This document shows, in pieces, positions 26,296 through 40,331 of a DNA stretch of 64,000 bases. Numbering within the stretch: the stretch's first letter is position 1; each line of letters starts with the position of its first letter. Source of the stretch: Gordonia araii NBRC 100433 (GTDB taxonomy: Bacteria > Actinomycetota > Actinomycetes > Mycobacteriales > Mycobacteriaceae); NCBI RefSeq assembly GCF_000241265.1, contig NZ_BAEE01000036.1:1-64000 (forward strand). The letters run 5' to 3'. Below the pieces are notes generated by a model. That model saw nothing but the letters and a program-made list of their open reading frames with translations. It was not told the DNA's origin and ran no database searches. The translations under genes and the position numbers were made by a program.

Positions 26296-27732
26296 CTAGC
26301 TACGTCGGAGGAAATCTACGGGCAGGCCGTCGGCCGGGGTAGGGCCGGTTCCATAGGTCAGTTCGAGCCGGTAGTCGTCAGGGACCGACCATTCGAACCG
26401 CTGCAGCATCTGGTGCATGATCGCCTTGATCTCCATGCCCGCGAAGTAGAGGCCGATGCACTTGTGGGCGCCGCCGCCGAACGGCGACCAGGCGAAGCGG
26501 TGCACCTTGTCCTCGCGGCGTTCGGGGGAGAAGCGCTCCGGATCCCACTTGGTGGGTTCGGGCCACCACTCGTCGAGCAGCATCGTCGCCCACGGGTGGA
26601 TGGCGATGAGGGTGCCCTTGGGGATGTACTTGCCGAGGATGTCGGTATCGCGGATCGCCATCCGGAACAGCATCCCGACGGGGGCGTTCATGCGCAAGGT
26701 CTCTTTGAGTGCCAAGTCGAGACTGGGCAGTTTGTCGATGTCCTCGTAGTCTATGGCGGTTTTGCCCAGCGCCAGCGATTCGGAGCGGAGGCGGTCCTGC
26801 CACTCGGGGTTGCGGCCGAGGAAGTAGGTGAGCATCGACAGGGCGATCGTGCTGGTGTCGTGGGCCGCCATCATCACGAAGATCATGTGATTGACGACGT
26901 CTTCGTCGGTGAAGGTCTCACCGTCGTCGCTCTCGGTGTGACACAGGACGGTGAACAGGTCGTCGCCGGTTCCGGCCCGCCGCGTCGCGATCTCGGAGCG
27001 GAAGTATTCCTGCAGCGCCTCGCGCCCCCGTAGGCCCCGCGCCCAGGTGCCGACCTTGATATCGGCCCGTATCAACGCTTGTCCACCGCGCACGGCGGCC
27101 TCGAACGACGACTCGAGTCGGTGCGCCTCTTTCTCGGTTACCGCCGCGCCCATGAATACCTCGGTGGCGAGGGTCAGCGCCAGGTCCTTCACCCGGGAGT
27201 AGACCGGGAATCCGGCACCAACGTCCCAGTTGGCGAGGGTCTTGTCGATATGTGGGGTCATGATCCCGAGGTAGCCGCGCAGCCGGGCCGGGGCGAACGC
27301 CTGCTGCATGATGCGCCGGTGATGCATGTGCTCCTCGAAGTCCATGAGCATGATCCCGCGGCGGAAGAACGGGCCGATCATTGGCTCCCAGCCGTGCTCG
27401 GAGGAGAGTGCTTTCTCTTTGTTCATCCACGCAGCCTCAACCTCAGCCGGCCCGACGAGCGTCACCAGGTTCATCCCGATGCTGCGGCCCCAGGAAACTC
27501 CGCCGTAACGCTCATAGCGCTCCATGGACACCTTGAGCGGGTCGTTGAGCATCTCGAACACACTGCCCAAGTACGGCATGCCGGCTTCGCCCATCACAGG
27601 CTCGAGCCCGGATTCGGCCGGCGGCTGCGCGAGCGGCGCCGGCCGGCTGGGATAGGCAGAACTGACCTGCGCCAAGGCAGACCGGATCATTCTCCTCGCG
27701 TCGGACTGGACGTTCTTCAGATTTGGCGCCAT
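26296..27732 (-). CDS. cytochrome P450
   Basis: Start ATG 27732 has a GGGGAGAG 6 nt upstream and gives 478 residues. Hallmarks are the I-helix AAHDTSTIAL, the K-helix KETLRMNAPVG, and the heme-binding loop FGGGAHKCIGLYFAGME with the proximal Cys. It is a soluble monooxygenase needing a ferredoxin and reductase; no redox partner is adjacent. The overall look (with GDDLFTVLCH and DEDVVNHMIF) resembles actinobacterial P450s of unknown or sterol/lipid substrates. The family number cannot be set by eye. Confidence 0.93.
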   Translation of the reverse strand: MAPNLKNVQSDARRMIRSALAQVSSAYPSRPAPLAQPPAESGLEPVMGEAGMPYLGSVFEMLNDPLKVSMERYERYGGVSWGRSIGMNLVTLVGPAEVEAAWMNKEKALSSEHGWEPMIGPFFRRGIMLMDFEEHMHHRRIMQQAFAPARLRGYLGIMTPHIDKTLANWDVGAGFPVYSRVKDLALTLATEVFMGAAVTEKEAHRLESSFEAAVRGGQALIRADIKVGTWARGLRGREALQEYFRSEIATRRAGTGDDLFTVLCHTESDDGETFTDEDVVNHMIFVMMAAHDTSTIALSMLTYFLGRNPEWQDRLRSESLALGKTAIDYEDIDKLPSLDLALKETLRMNAPVGMLFRMAIRDTDILGKYIPKGTLIAIHPWATMLLDEWWPEPTKWDPERFSPERREDKVHRFAWSPFGGGAHKCIGLYFAGMEIKAIMHQMLQRFEWSVPDDYRLELTYGTGPTPADGLPVDFLRRS

Positions 27733-27909
27733 CGCCGCTCTCCCCGTGGGCTGGACTGGATCCGACAGAATGAAACGGATCAAGATTTCTGTCTCAACAT
27801 TGAGAGTAAGGAGTTCGGGCGCCGATGTCACCGGTTTCAGTCAGCGGATAGTCCGCTGCCGTCGTCGTGCCTGCGACGCGCCTGGTGGCGTGCTGGATAG
27901 ACTCGACCC

Positions 27910-29231
<1,322 letters not shown>

Positions 29232-29317
29232 CAGCGCTTCTGGGGCAAAGCGCCGAGCCGGGAAGCGGTGAGGATCTAGCCTCGTCTCATCACCGAAAGC
29301 CGATGCGAGGAGCGGGC

Positions 29318-29890
29318 ATGACCATTCTGCGCGGGTTCGCACCCTGGATCGCCTACGCCGTCGTCGCGAGTATCAGCGACACGTCCTGGCGCTGGGCGGC
29401 GGTTGCCGCCGTGATCGTGGGCCTCGCGCTGATCCTCGACGACCGCCGTCACGGGATCACACCCGACGCCCAGATCCTCGAGATCAGCGCCATCGTGTTC
29501 TTCGTCCTGGTCGCCATCGTCGGCTTCGTCACCGAGAACTCGGAGTTTCACCGGTACGACAGTGCCCTGGCCTTCGGCTGGCTGGCGCTCACCGCGTGGG
29601 GATCGCTCGCCATCGGCAAGCCGTTCACCGAAGGCATTGCGAAACGTGAAGTACCCCAAGAGTATTGGGGCACCGAGAAGTTCCGCCGAATCAATCGCGC
29701 GATCACCACGGTCTGGGCCCTCGCCTTCACCGCGACCGCGATCGCCGTGTGGGTGATCTATCGCCGCGAACTCGGCGACACCGCGGACATCGTCGCCCAG
29801 GCGCTCGGCTTCATCATTCCGATCACTTTCACCAACTGGTACAAGGGGCGCGCAACCGCCGGCGCCGACGAGACGCAGCCGACTGCCTGA
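29318..29890 (+). CDS. hypothetical multi-pass membrane protein
   Basis: The start at 29318 has an AGGAG 5 nt upstream and gives 190 residues with about five hydrophobic segments (8-40, 54-72, 84-101, 130-148 and 158-175). A charged loop contains REVPQEYWGTEKFRRINR. I do not recognise a named family; proteins of this shape are often annotated only as membrane proteins. It stands alone between dfrA and a HAD gene. Confidence 0.65.
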   Translation: MTILRGFAPWIAYAVVASISDTSWRWAAVAAVIVGLALILDDRRHGITPDAQILEISAIVFFVLVAIVGFVTENSEFHRYDSALAFGWLALTAWGSLAIGKPFTEGIAKREVPQEYWGTEKFRRINRAITTVWALAFTATAIAVWVIYRRELGDTADIVAQALGFIIPITFTNWYKGRATAGADETQPTA

Positions 29891-29981
29891 CGCCCGCTTT
29901 GGCATGTGCTCACCGAAAATGACAAAGTAGAGCGGTCTTTCGGCAGGAGCGGCCTGCCGGCGCACGACGAGGTGGGTACTG

Positions 29982-30743
29982 GTGGCGGTTTCAGTTGACG
30001 GCAAGTCCTATTCGCTGGTGATGTTCGACCTCGACGACACCTTGGCCGCGTCGAAGAGCCCACTGACCGACGAGATGGTCGACCTGATGCGCCGACTGCT
30101 CGGCGAGGCCGCCGTCTGCATCATCTCCGGAGGAAACGAGACCCAGTTCCGCAGCCAGGTTCTGGGGCGGATCGGAATCTTCGACGGGTTGGCGGATCTG
30201 CACCTGATGCCGACGTGCGGCACCCACTACATGAGGTTTGCCGATGGTGAGTGGGAGACGGTGTACAAGGAGGACCTCAGCGAGGACCAGAAGCGCCGCG
30301 CGCTGACCGTCGTCGAAGAGGGGGCCCGCGAACTGGGCCTCTGGGAGTCGAAGACGTGGGGCCCGATCCTGGAGGATCGCGGTAGCCAGGTGACGTTCAG
30401 CGCGCTGGGGCAACAGGCGCCGGTCGACGCCAAGGCCGCATGGGATCCCGATGGCCGCAAGAAGGAATCGCTGCGCGCGTACGCCGCGGAACGGCTGCCC
30501 GACCTGGAGGTCCGCAGCGGCGGATCGACATCGGTCGACATCACCCGCAAGGGCATCGACAAAGCCTACGGAGCCCGACGGCTCATGGAGATTCTCGACC
30601 TGGGCACCGCGGACATCCTGTTCTTCGGCGACCGGCTCGACGAGGGCGGCAACGACCGCCCGGTCGCGGACTTGGGAATCGACTCGATCGCCGTCCACGG
30701 CCATGAAGACACCGCGGCGCGGCTGAGCGCGATCCTGGCCTAG
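29982..30743 (+). CDS. HAD-IIB family phosphatase (phosphomannomutase-like)
   Basis: The 253-residue protein has motif I MFDLDDTLAASKSPLTDEM, motif II CIISGGNETQF, Lys in RKGIDKAYG, and motif IV ILFFGDRLDEGGND. The cap with SVDITRKGIDKAYGARRLM is the layout of the HAD-IIB/eukaryotic-phosphomannomutase branch. It could act on sugar phosphates in the cytosol; the substrate is uncertain. It starts with GTG after GGTACTG, with a weak binding site. No partner genes are adjacent. Confidence 0.8.
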   Translation: MAVSVDGKSYSLVMFDLDDTLAASKSPLTDEMVDLMRRLLGEAAVCIISGGNETQFRSQVLGRIGIFDGLADLHLMPTCGTHYMRFADGEWETVYKEDLSEDQKRRALTVVEEGARELGLWESKTWGPILEDRGSQVTFSALGQQAPVDAKAAWDPDGRKKESLRAYAAERLPDLEVRSGGSTSVDITRKGIDKAYGARRLMEILDLGTADILFFGDRLDEGGNDRPVADLGIDSIAVHGHEDTAARLSAILA

Positions 30744-30829
30744 TCCGGTCCGCTGAGTTCACCGATCCCGCCTCGTTTCGCCGCTCCTGCATCGATCGGT
30801 GCAGGTTGGCCGAAACGGTGCTGGACCGG

Positions 30830-31603
30830 TCAGGCGCGCAGGCGGTCGCGCAGTGCGGTGATCTCCTGGTCGGACAGGCGCAGCCCCTTGCGCAGGTAGC
30901 CGTCGAAACTCCCGTATACGCGGTTCGCGGTGGCGAACGAAGTGCGCAGGTACGACAGCCGCACGCCTTGAAGAGGATCGGCGGGCGAAGTGTGCCGGAA
31001 CTTGTTGGACGCAAGGTAGTCGCGCTCGACCGTGGCGCGGTCGACCCCGGCGATGGTGAGCAGCAACGCGGCGGTCCAGCCGGTGCGGTCCTTGCCGGCG
31101 CTGCAGTGGAATAGGGCGGTACGGCCCCGGTCCAGCGTTCTGGACACGAGTCGCAGGGTGTTGGCGAATCCGGCGCGCGCCCCGGCGTCGGTGACGAAGT
31201 AGGCGTAGGCGGAGTCGAGGTCCACCGCCTCGACGAGGTCGAGGCCGAAGATGTCCTCGTCGAAGTGGCGGGTGCGCGGAATCGACCGGTCCGGCTGAAT
31301 CTGGCGTTCGACCGTCGTGCGCAGGTCGATCACCGTCGCCAATCCGAGGCGGGCGAGCTTCCGTTCGTCTCCGTTGGTCAGCTTGGACAGGTTGTCGCTG
31401 CGCAGCACCCGCGGGTTCAGCGAGTGACCGTCGGTCGTCCGGTAGGTCGCGAAGGTGCGCGTGTTCTCGGTACCGACCAGCTTGACCAGTCGAGGATCGG
31501 ACTTGACCGGCGGCACGGCGAGCGCGGCGGGCGCCCCCAGCGCGCCGAAAGCGAGTGACGCGGCAACGAGGGGGAGAGCGAGAAGTCGGGGTAGCATCCG
31601 CAT
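30830..31603 (-). CDS. secreted tyrosine phosphatase-like protein 1
   Basis: The 257-residue protein has a clear signal peptide (MRMLPRLLALPLVAASLAFG, then AALA) and a PtpB-type fold: ENTRTFATYRTTDG, RSDNLSKL and TVIDLRTTVER. The P-loop is FHCSAGKDRTGW with Cys and Arg intact, and Lys/Asp after AG as in lipid-active tyrosine phosphatases. It should act outside the membrane on phosphotyrosine, phosphoserine or phosphoinositide. It is paralogous to, and 34 nt downstream of, the next gene. Confidence 0.85.
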   Translation of the reverse strand: MRMLPRLLALPLVAASLAFGALGAPAALAVPPVKSDPRLVKLVGTENTRTFATYRTTDGHSLNPRVLRSDNLSKLTNGDERKLARLGLATVIDLRTTVERQIQPDRSIPRTRHFDEDIFGLDLVEAVDLDSAYAYFVTDAGARAGFANTLRLVSRTLDRGRTALFHCSAGKDRTGWTAALLLTIAGVDRATVERDYLASNKFRHTSPADPLQGVRLSYLRTSFATANRVYGSFDGYLRKGLRLSDQEITALRDRLRA

Positions 31604-31637
31604 GCCCTGACTGTAAATGGAATCGAGTCCGGTTCGC

Positions 31638-32396
31638 TCAGCGGGCGAGCAAAGCGCTGCGCAACGCGTTGACGTCTTGCGGTGTCATCCGCAGGCCGAT
31701 CCGGACGTAGTTGTCCCAGTTGCCGTAGAGCGCGTCGGCGTGCCGGAACGCTCCACGCACCCACTCGACGTCGACCCCGTCCCGTTGTGCCTGGAAATCG
31801 GCCTCGATCGTGGCCATCGGTGCGTCGAGCAGCCGCAGAAGCAGAGCCATCGCCCAACCGGATCGGTCACGGCCGGCCGTGCAGTTGATGACGACGGCGT
31901 CGTTGCGGCCAGCGGTCTGCGTCACCTTCAGGAGCATCTTCCGCCACGCCTCGAGCGCGCCCGGGTTGTCCACGAAGGTGCGATACATGCCGGGGAAGTT
32001 CGAGTAGCCGGAGAACGGGGCGAGGCGCATGACGTCGGCGACGAAGGTCGGGGCGCCGGGAGCCGGACGGTTGGGCCGCAGCTGGCGTTCGGGGTCGGAC
32101 CGGAGGTCGATGACGCTGCGCACGCGGAGCCGCCTGAGGTCCTGTTCGCCGGCCGGGGTCAGCCCGCCCAGATCGCTGCTGCGGATCACCTTCGCCGAGA
32201 TCGCCCTGCCCTGGTTGGTCTTGTAGTTCGCCAGCGTGCGGGTGTTGAACGCGCCGTCGATCTTCACCCGGGCCGGCGGCGGCGCGGCCTGCGCGGGTGC
32301 GACCGTGACGGTCGTCGCGGCAGGAGCGATCACCAGCGCGACGAGAGCGACGAGCGGCCCTCGTGCGCGGCGCACCGATCCGGCGGTGGTGAACAT
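31638..32396 (-). CDS. secreted tyrosine phosphatase-like protein 2
   Basis: The 252-residue protein has a signal peptide ending in APAQA and the same fold as its tandem paralogue: [23 protein letters not shown] and [11 protein letters not shown]. The P-loop is [13 protein letters not shown]. The nucleophile Cys and the Arg remain, but the usual His before the Cys is Asn and the Lys is Arg. Activity may be altered. The pair probably forms one transcript from upstream of 32396. Confidence 0.82.
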   Translation of the reverse strand: MFTTAGSVRRARGPLVALVALVIAPAATTVTVAPAQAAPPPARVKIDGAFNTRTLANYKTNQGRAISAKVIRSSDLGGLTPAGEQDLRRLRVRSVIDLRSDPERQLRPNRPAPGAPTFVADVMRLAPFSGYSNFPGMYRTFVDNPGALEAWRKMLLKVTQTAGRNDAVVINCTAGRDRSGWAMALLLRLLDAPMATIEADFQAQRDGVDVEWVRGAFRHADALYGNWDNYVRIGLRMTPQDVNALRSALLAR

Positions 32397-32465
32397 ACAG
32401 CTAATCTAGTGAATCACCCCCTACTCCGACCATGGCATTGGCCAAAAGAAGGCAGTGAATCAGCA

Positions 32466-36131
<3,666 letters not shown>

Positions 36132-36132
36132 C

Positions 36133-36205
36133 CTTCCTCCCGCATCGATCCGCATATCCCGACGCGATCCCGTCGGGATATGCGAATTCGTGCGGGAGGA
36201 ACCGG
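36133..36205. repeat. 73-bp nested palindrome, copy 1
   Basis: The outer arms TTCCTCCCGCA and TGCGGGAGGAA enclose an inner hairpin, ATATCCCGACG with CGTCGGGATAT around a CGATCC loop. It sits exactly between the rnj stop and the stop codon of the gene at 36206. Copy 2 at 37179-37251 is identical at 69 of 73 positions and in the same orientation. It may also end transcription of both convergent genes. Confidence 0.85.
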
Positions 36206-37126
36206 CTATGGCAGGAGTCCGCGAGCCCGAAGAACCTTGGTGAGGCGCGGGATCATCGAGTTGGACTTCAGATCCGACCAGGTCGATCGGTCGACGGTGA
36301 GTCCCAAGCCCCTCAGCCGGTCCTCGCGGACCTTTTCCCGGATGACGACCTGCGAGGCATCCTCACCCGGACGACGCAGCTTCGTGTACTTCGTCTCGCC
36401 GTCGAACTCATGGACCACCTTTCCCTCCCAATCGAAGTCGACGAAATACTGTGCGCCGTCGGCCCAGAACTCGCGCTGAAGTGTGGGCTCGGGGAGCCCG
36501 GCGGCGATCATCTGCGCACGGCACCACGACTCACCGGGGTTATCGGCCTTCGCGTTGCCCACCGCGATCGCACGACGGGCCATGCGGACTCCTGCGCGTC
36601 GGCGACGACCGCAGATGTCGGCCATCAGTTCGCGATCGGCGCCCGCGCGCAACGCGGAGTCGACGACGGTCAGTGCGCCCGGGAATCTGCTCGCGCAGGC
36701 CAGGTCGACAGCGGTGCGCTCAAGAGTCGTCACGGCGACGCCGTCGACGACGGTGACCTCGTCCTCGGACAGCTGCCCGGAGTGGGTGTGCCGGACTGTC
36801 CGAATGTCGCCCGACTTGGTTCCCGAGGTGAAGTGCACGCGACGAAAGTCGCAGTGCAGGAGACCGAGTCGGTGCACGGCGGCGGCAGATTGGTGGCTCA
36901 GCACTCCGCCGGCGGCGTCGGGCTTGCCCGCGACCGCCAAGGCGAACCGACGGTGATGTTCGTCGGGGTAGCTTCCCGGCATGGTGTGGGCGAAGCAGCC
37001 AGGGGCTAGTTTGATCAGATCTTCGCCCGGTTGGCTGGCTCGACGCAGTTCACGGTCGCTCAGTCCGTGCGCAAGCGCTGCCGCTCGATAGATGATTCCG
37101 TTCGGATCAGAGGGCGGTGTGTCCAT
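36206..37126 (-). CDS. AbiEi/DUF559-like protein between the palindromic repeats
   Basis: The start Met at 37126 (AAGAAGG just upstream) gives 306 residues; the frame stays open further into the repeat, which I exclude. The N-terminal half resembles AbiEi-type 'type IV antitoxin' proteins (YRAAALAHGLSDRELRRASQPGEDLIKLAPG; LSHQSAAAVHRLGL; TTLERTAVDLA). The C-terminal half has a DUF559/very-short-patch-repair-like nuclease core: YFVDFDWEGKVVHEFDGETKY, with acidic residues and Lys, then REKVREDRLRGLG. Such fusions are common solitary genes in actinobacteria and may act in defence or DNA repair; no cognate toxin gene is adjacent. Function is inferred only from fold. Confidence 0.7.
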   Translation of the reverse strand: MDTPPSDPNGIIYRAAALAHGLSDRELRRASQPGEDLIKLAPGCFAHTMPGSYPDEHHRRFALAVAGKPDAAGGVLSHQSAAAVHRLGLLHCDFRRVHFTSGTKSGDIRTVRHTHSGQLSEDEVTVVDGVAVTTLERTAVDLACASRFPGALTVVDSALRAGADRELMADICGRRRRAGVRMARRAIAVGNAKADNPGESWCRAQMIAAGLPEPTLQREFWADGAQYFVDFDWEGKVVHEFDGETKYTKLRRPGEDASQVVIREKVREDRLRGLGLTVDRSTWSDLKSNSMIPRLTKVLRARGLLP

Positions 37127-37178
37127 ACCTTCTTTGACGCAGCAGCGTCCGGGACGGTTCCGCGGCGGCGTCGACGTG

Positions 37179-37251
37179 CTTCCTCCCGCACCGTTCCACA
37201 TATCCCGACGCGATCCCGTCGGGATCTGCGAATTCGTGCGGGAGGAACCGG
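37179..37251. repeat. 73-bp nested palindrome, copy 2
   Basis: This is the same unit as 36133-36205 with four differences (in the left outer arm region and next to the inner stem). It lies 52 bp before the start of the gene at 37126, so the two copies bracket that gene. The stretch 37252-37331 between this repeat and ftsK is the ftsK promoter region; TAACCT and TTAACG elements are seen but no certain promoter. Confidence 0.85.
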
Positions 37252-37331
37252 ATGTCACGAAAACGACACGGCGGATACGTAACCTGTGTGGCGTATGTGA
37301 CTCTTGTTAACGGGGGCGTTAGAGTTTCCCC

Positions 37332-40145
37332 ATGGCTTCGAAGGCACCCAGTCGTTCTTCTGCGCGCTCGGCCGCTTCGCGCGGGTCGGGCAAGTCCCAA
37401 CCGGCCCGGTCTGGATCGACCAAGGCGAAGACCCGCTCGTCGGGCGGGCGCACGGCGGCGTCCGGTAGTCGCAGCGGAGCGCGTAATTCGACGACGCGGT
37501 CGGCGAATTCCCGCGGCACCGGTCGGGCCAACCAGTCCAAACGAGCTACCCGGGTCTCCAACGCCTCGGTCGATCTGCACCGCCCGACTGCCGGAGCGCG
37601 TGTCGGTCACGGCATCGCGACGGTGTGGGGCTTCGCCGCGCGGGCGGTCGGGTCCGTCGCCCGGATCGGCAGCGACTACGAGCACACGGATGACCCCGAC
37701 GTCTACGGCGAGGAGTCCGCGGCGGCGCCCGAGCCGCGCCGCGACTCGATCGCGCTGATCCTTCTGGTCCTCGCGGCCGCACTCGTCGCGTTCGTCTGGT
37801 TCCACGTCGCCGAGCCGGTCGGCCCGTTCATCGACGCGCTGGTTCGCGCGGCCGTCGGCATCGGGGCCTTCGCGATTCCGGTCCTCCTGTTCCTGGCGGC
37901 CATGGTGCTCATGCGCCGTCCCGCCGACCATGTGCGTCGGCCGCGGATCATGGTGGGCGCGCTCCTCGTCGTACTGGCCGTCCTCGGGCTCATCCATCTG
38001 ATGGCCGGACAGCCCGCCGACATCGACGGCCGCAGCGCCGCAGGCGGATTTCTGGGTTTCGCCGCGGGCACGCCGCTGACCAGCGGTGTCACCGTGTGGC
38101 TCGCAGTCCCGTTGCTCGTTCTGGTCTGCCTCAGCGGTGCGGTGATAATCAGCCGCCACTCGGCGCGCGAGATCTTCCACGGCATCCGCGGCTATCTCGG
38201 CCTCGGCACCGGTGTCGGAAGCTATGGCGTGGTGGGCGCCGACGACTTCGCCGATGACTACGACGGCGAAGACGGCGAGTACGCCTACGACGAATATGAC
38301 GACGGCGACGAGTACGCCTACGACGACTACGACGCGGAGGAGCCGGTCGCCGTACCGGCGCCGTGGGATGACGACGTCCCCGACGAGGACGGCGCCGCCG
38401 ACGCCTCCGACGTGGACTTCGGCTACGGGAGCATTCCCCGTGCGCCGCGCGCTCCCCGGCGGGCGCCGACGCCGCACGAGAACTATCCGCCCGACGGTGT
38501 GCCCGCCCCGGCCGCGGTGATGGGATCGCTCGACGACGTCGAACTCGCGAATCAGGTGACCATGCCCATCGGCGACGAGGTGACTCAGCCGATCGTTCCG
38601 GTCGGTGCGGGTCGAGCACAGCAGGGAGCGGCGCCCGCCGCGCGCCCGCCGCGCAAGCGGGCGTACCGGCTGCCGCCGGCCAAGCTGCTCATCGACGGCG
38701 ATCCGCCCAAGCGCGGAAGCCGCGCGAACGACGAGATGATCGATCGCATCACCGGCGTGCTGGAGCAGTTCAAGATCGACGCCGCGGTCACCGGCTACAC
38801 GCGCGGACCGACCGTCACCCGGTACGAAGTCGAGCTCGGACCAGGCGTCAAGGTCGAGAAGATCACCGCGCTGCAGCGCAACATCGCCTATGCGGCGGCC
38901 ACCGACAACGTGCGGCTCCTGGCGCCCATCCCGGGGAAGTCGGCGGTGGGCATCGAGGTCCCTAACGCCGATCGCGAGATGGTCCGCCTGGCCGACGTCC
39001 TCAAGGCGCCGAAGACCCGCAAGGACAAGCATCCGCTGGTCATCGGTCTCGGCAAGGACATCGAGGGTGACTTCGTCACCGCCGACCTCGCGAAGATGCC
39101 GCACCTGTTGGTCGCGGGTTCCACCGGCTCGGGTAAGTCGAGTTTCGTCAACTCGATGCTGGTCTCGCTGCTGGCCAGGTCGACGCCGGACGACGTCCGG
39201 ATGATCCTCATCGACCCGAAGATGGTCGAGCTGACCCCCTACGAGGGCATCCCGCACTTGATCACGCCCATCATCACGCAGCCGAAGAAGGCCGCGGCCG
39301 CGCTGGCCTGGCTGGTCGAGGAGATGGAGCAGCGCTACCAGGATATGAAGGCGAGTCGCGTCCGCCATATCGACGACTTCAACGCCAAGGTCCGCTCGGG
39401 TGACATCACCGCGCCGCTGGGCAGCGAACGCGTCTACCAGCCGTACCCCTACATCGTCGCCATCGTCGACGAGCTCGCCGACCTCATGATGACCGCTCCG
39501 CGCGACGTCGAGGACGCCATCGTGCGCATCACGCAGAAGGCGCGCGCGGCGGGAATCCACCTCGTGCTGGCCACCCAGCGGCCGTCGGTCGACGTCGTCA
39601 CCGGATTGATCAAGACGAATGTGCCGTCGCGACTGGCGTTCGCGACCTCGTCGCTGACCGACTCCCGCGTCATCCTCGACCAGCCGGGGGCCGAGAAGCT
39701 CATCGGCATGGGCGACGGTCTGTTCTTGCCGATGGGGGCGAGTAAACCCATCCGGCTGCAGGGCGCGTTCATCACCGACGAGGAGATCAGCGCCGTCGTC
39801 GAATTCGCCAAAGAGCAGGCACAACCGGAGTTCGTCGACGGCGTCACCGAGGCCAAGGCCGGCGACAAGAAAGAGATCGACGCCGACATCGGCGGTGATC
39901 TCGACGATCTGTTGCAGGCCATCGAACTCGTCGTCAGCAGTCAGTTCGGCTCCACGTCGATGTTGCAGCGCAAGCTGCGCGTCGGATTCGCCAAGGCCGG
40001 CCGCCTGATGGATCTGATGGAGACGCGCGGCATCGTCGGACCGTCGGAGGGATCCAAGGCCCGCGAGGTGTTGGTGAAGCCCGAGGACCTGGCCGGCGTC
40101 ATCGCGTCGATCAACGGCGGGGACCCGTCGGCGGGCGCCGGCTGA
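37332..40145 (+). CDS. ftsK: DNA translocase FtsK
   Basis: The protein has 937 residues. A basic Ser/Arg/Ala-rich N-terminal tail (1-110) is followed by four membrane helices (about 140-270), an acidic Asp/Glu/Tyr-rich linker (300-350), and the motor. The motor has Walker [13 protein letters not shown], Walker [12 protein letters not shown] and [21 protein letters not shown]. The C-terminal gamma winged helix ([21 protein letters not shown]) reads KOPS-type sequences. It pumps chromosome DNA at the division septum and helps dimer resolution. Confidence 0.97.
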   Translation: MASKAPSRSSARSAASRGSGKSQPARSGSTKAKTRSSGGRTAASGSRSGARNSTTRSANSRGTGRANQSKRATRVSNASVDLHRPTAGARVGHGIATVWGFAARAVGSVARIGSDYEHTDDPDVYGEESAAAPEPRRDSIALILLVLAAALVAFVWFHVAEPVGPFIDALVRAAVGIGAFAIPVLLFLAAMVLMRRPADHVRRPRIMVGALLVVLAVLGLIHLMAGQPADIDGRSAAGGFLGFAAGTPLTSGVTVWLAVPLLVLVCLSGAVIISRHSAREIFHGIRGYLGLGTGVGSYGVVGADDFADDYDGEDGEYAYDEYDDGDEYAYDDYDAEEPVAVPAPWDDDVPDEDGAADASDVDFGYGSIPRAPRAPRRAPTPHENYPPDGVPAPAAVMGSLDDVELANQVTMPIGDEVTQPIVPVGAGRAQQGAAPAARPPRKRAYRLPPAKLLIDGDPPKRGSRANDEMIDRITGVLEQFKIDAAVTGYTRGPTVTRYEVELGPGVKVEKITALQRNIAYAAATDNVRLLAPIPGKSAVGIEVPNADREMVRLADVLKAPKTRKDKHPLVIGLGKDIEGDFVTADLAKMPHLLVAGSTGSGKSSFVNSMLVSLLARSTPDDVRMILIDPKMVELTPYEGIPHLITPIITQPKKAAAALAWLVEEMEQRYQDMKASRVRHIDDFNAKVRSGDITAPLGSERVYQPYPYIVAIVDELADLMMTAPRDVEDAIVRITQKARAAGIHLVLATQRPSVDVVTGLIKTNVPSRLAFATSSLTDSRVILDQPGAEKLIGMGDGLFLPMGASKPIRLQGAFITDEEISAVVEFAKEQAQPEFVDGVTEAKAGDKKEIDADIGGDLDDLLQAIELVVSSQFGSTSMLQRKLRVGFAKAGRLMDLMETRGIVGPSEGSKAREVLVKPEDLAGVIASINGGDPSAGAG

Positions 40146-40164
40146 CCGGCTAGACTGGAAGGCA

Positions 40165-40331
40165 CGATCAGGAGGGGAGTATCCCCACCGACGGCGCTCT
40201 CGTCAGTACGGCGTCGCAGATCCGGTGCGCCGATCGCGCCGGAACGCGACTCCCGGGACGCCGGTCCGCTTCGCGGATGGGAGAGACCTCCAGCATCGCT
40301 TCCTTGTGTTGCGCGCTGGAGGGTTTAACCG
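40165..40331 (+). promoter_or_regulatory. yybP-ykoY manganese riboswitch of terC
   Basis: The 186-nt leader has both conserved loops of this class: GGGGAGTA (40174-40181) and GGGAGAGACC (40279-40288). Downstream, CCTCCAGC (40287-40294) pairs with GCTGGAGG (40315-40322). The latter contains the Shine-Dalgarno of terC, so the hairpin can hide the ribosome site. The 5' GGAGGGG can compete for CCTCC. Mn(II) binding should therefore switch on translation of the exporter. Confidence 0.85.

Noticed and set aside
30744-30829. A terminator between the HAD and phosphatase genes
   Set aside because: Only short, weak inverted matches (CGATCGGTGC region) are present, not a convincing stem.
32397-32465. 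A longer ThyX starting upstream of 32466
   Set aside because: The upstream frame is antisense to the second phosphatase gene; GTG 32466 gives the normal family start.
36206-37258. A 350-residue start for the AbiEi/DUF559-like protein
   Set aside because: The first 44 codons read through repeat copy 2 and promoter-like DNA; the Met at 37126 begins the conserved part.
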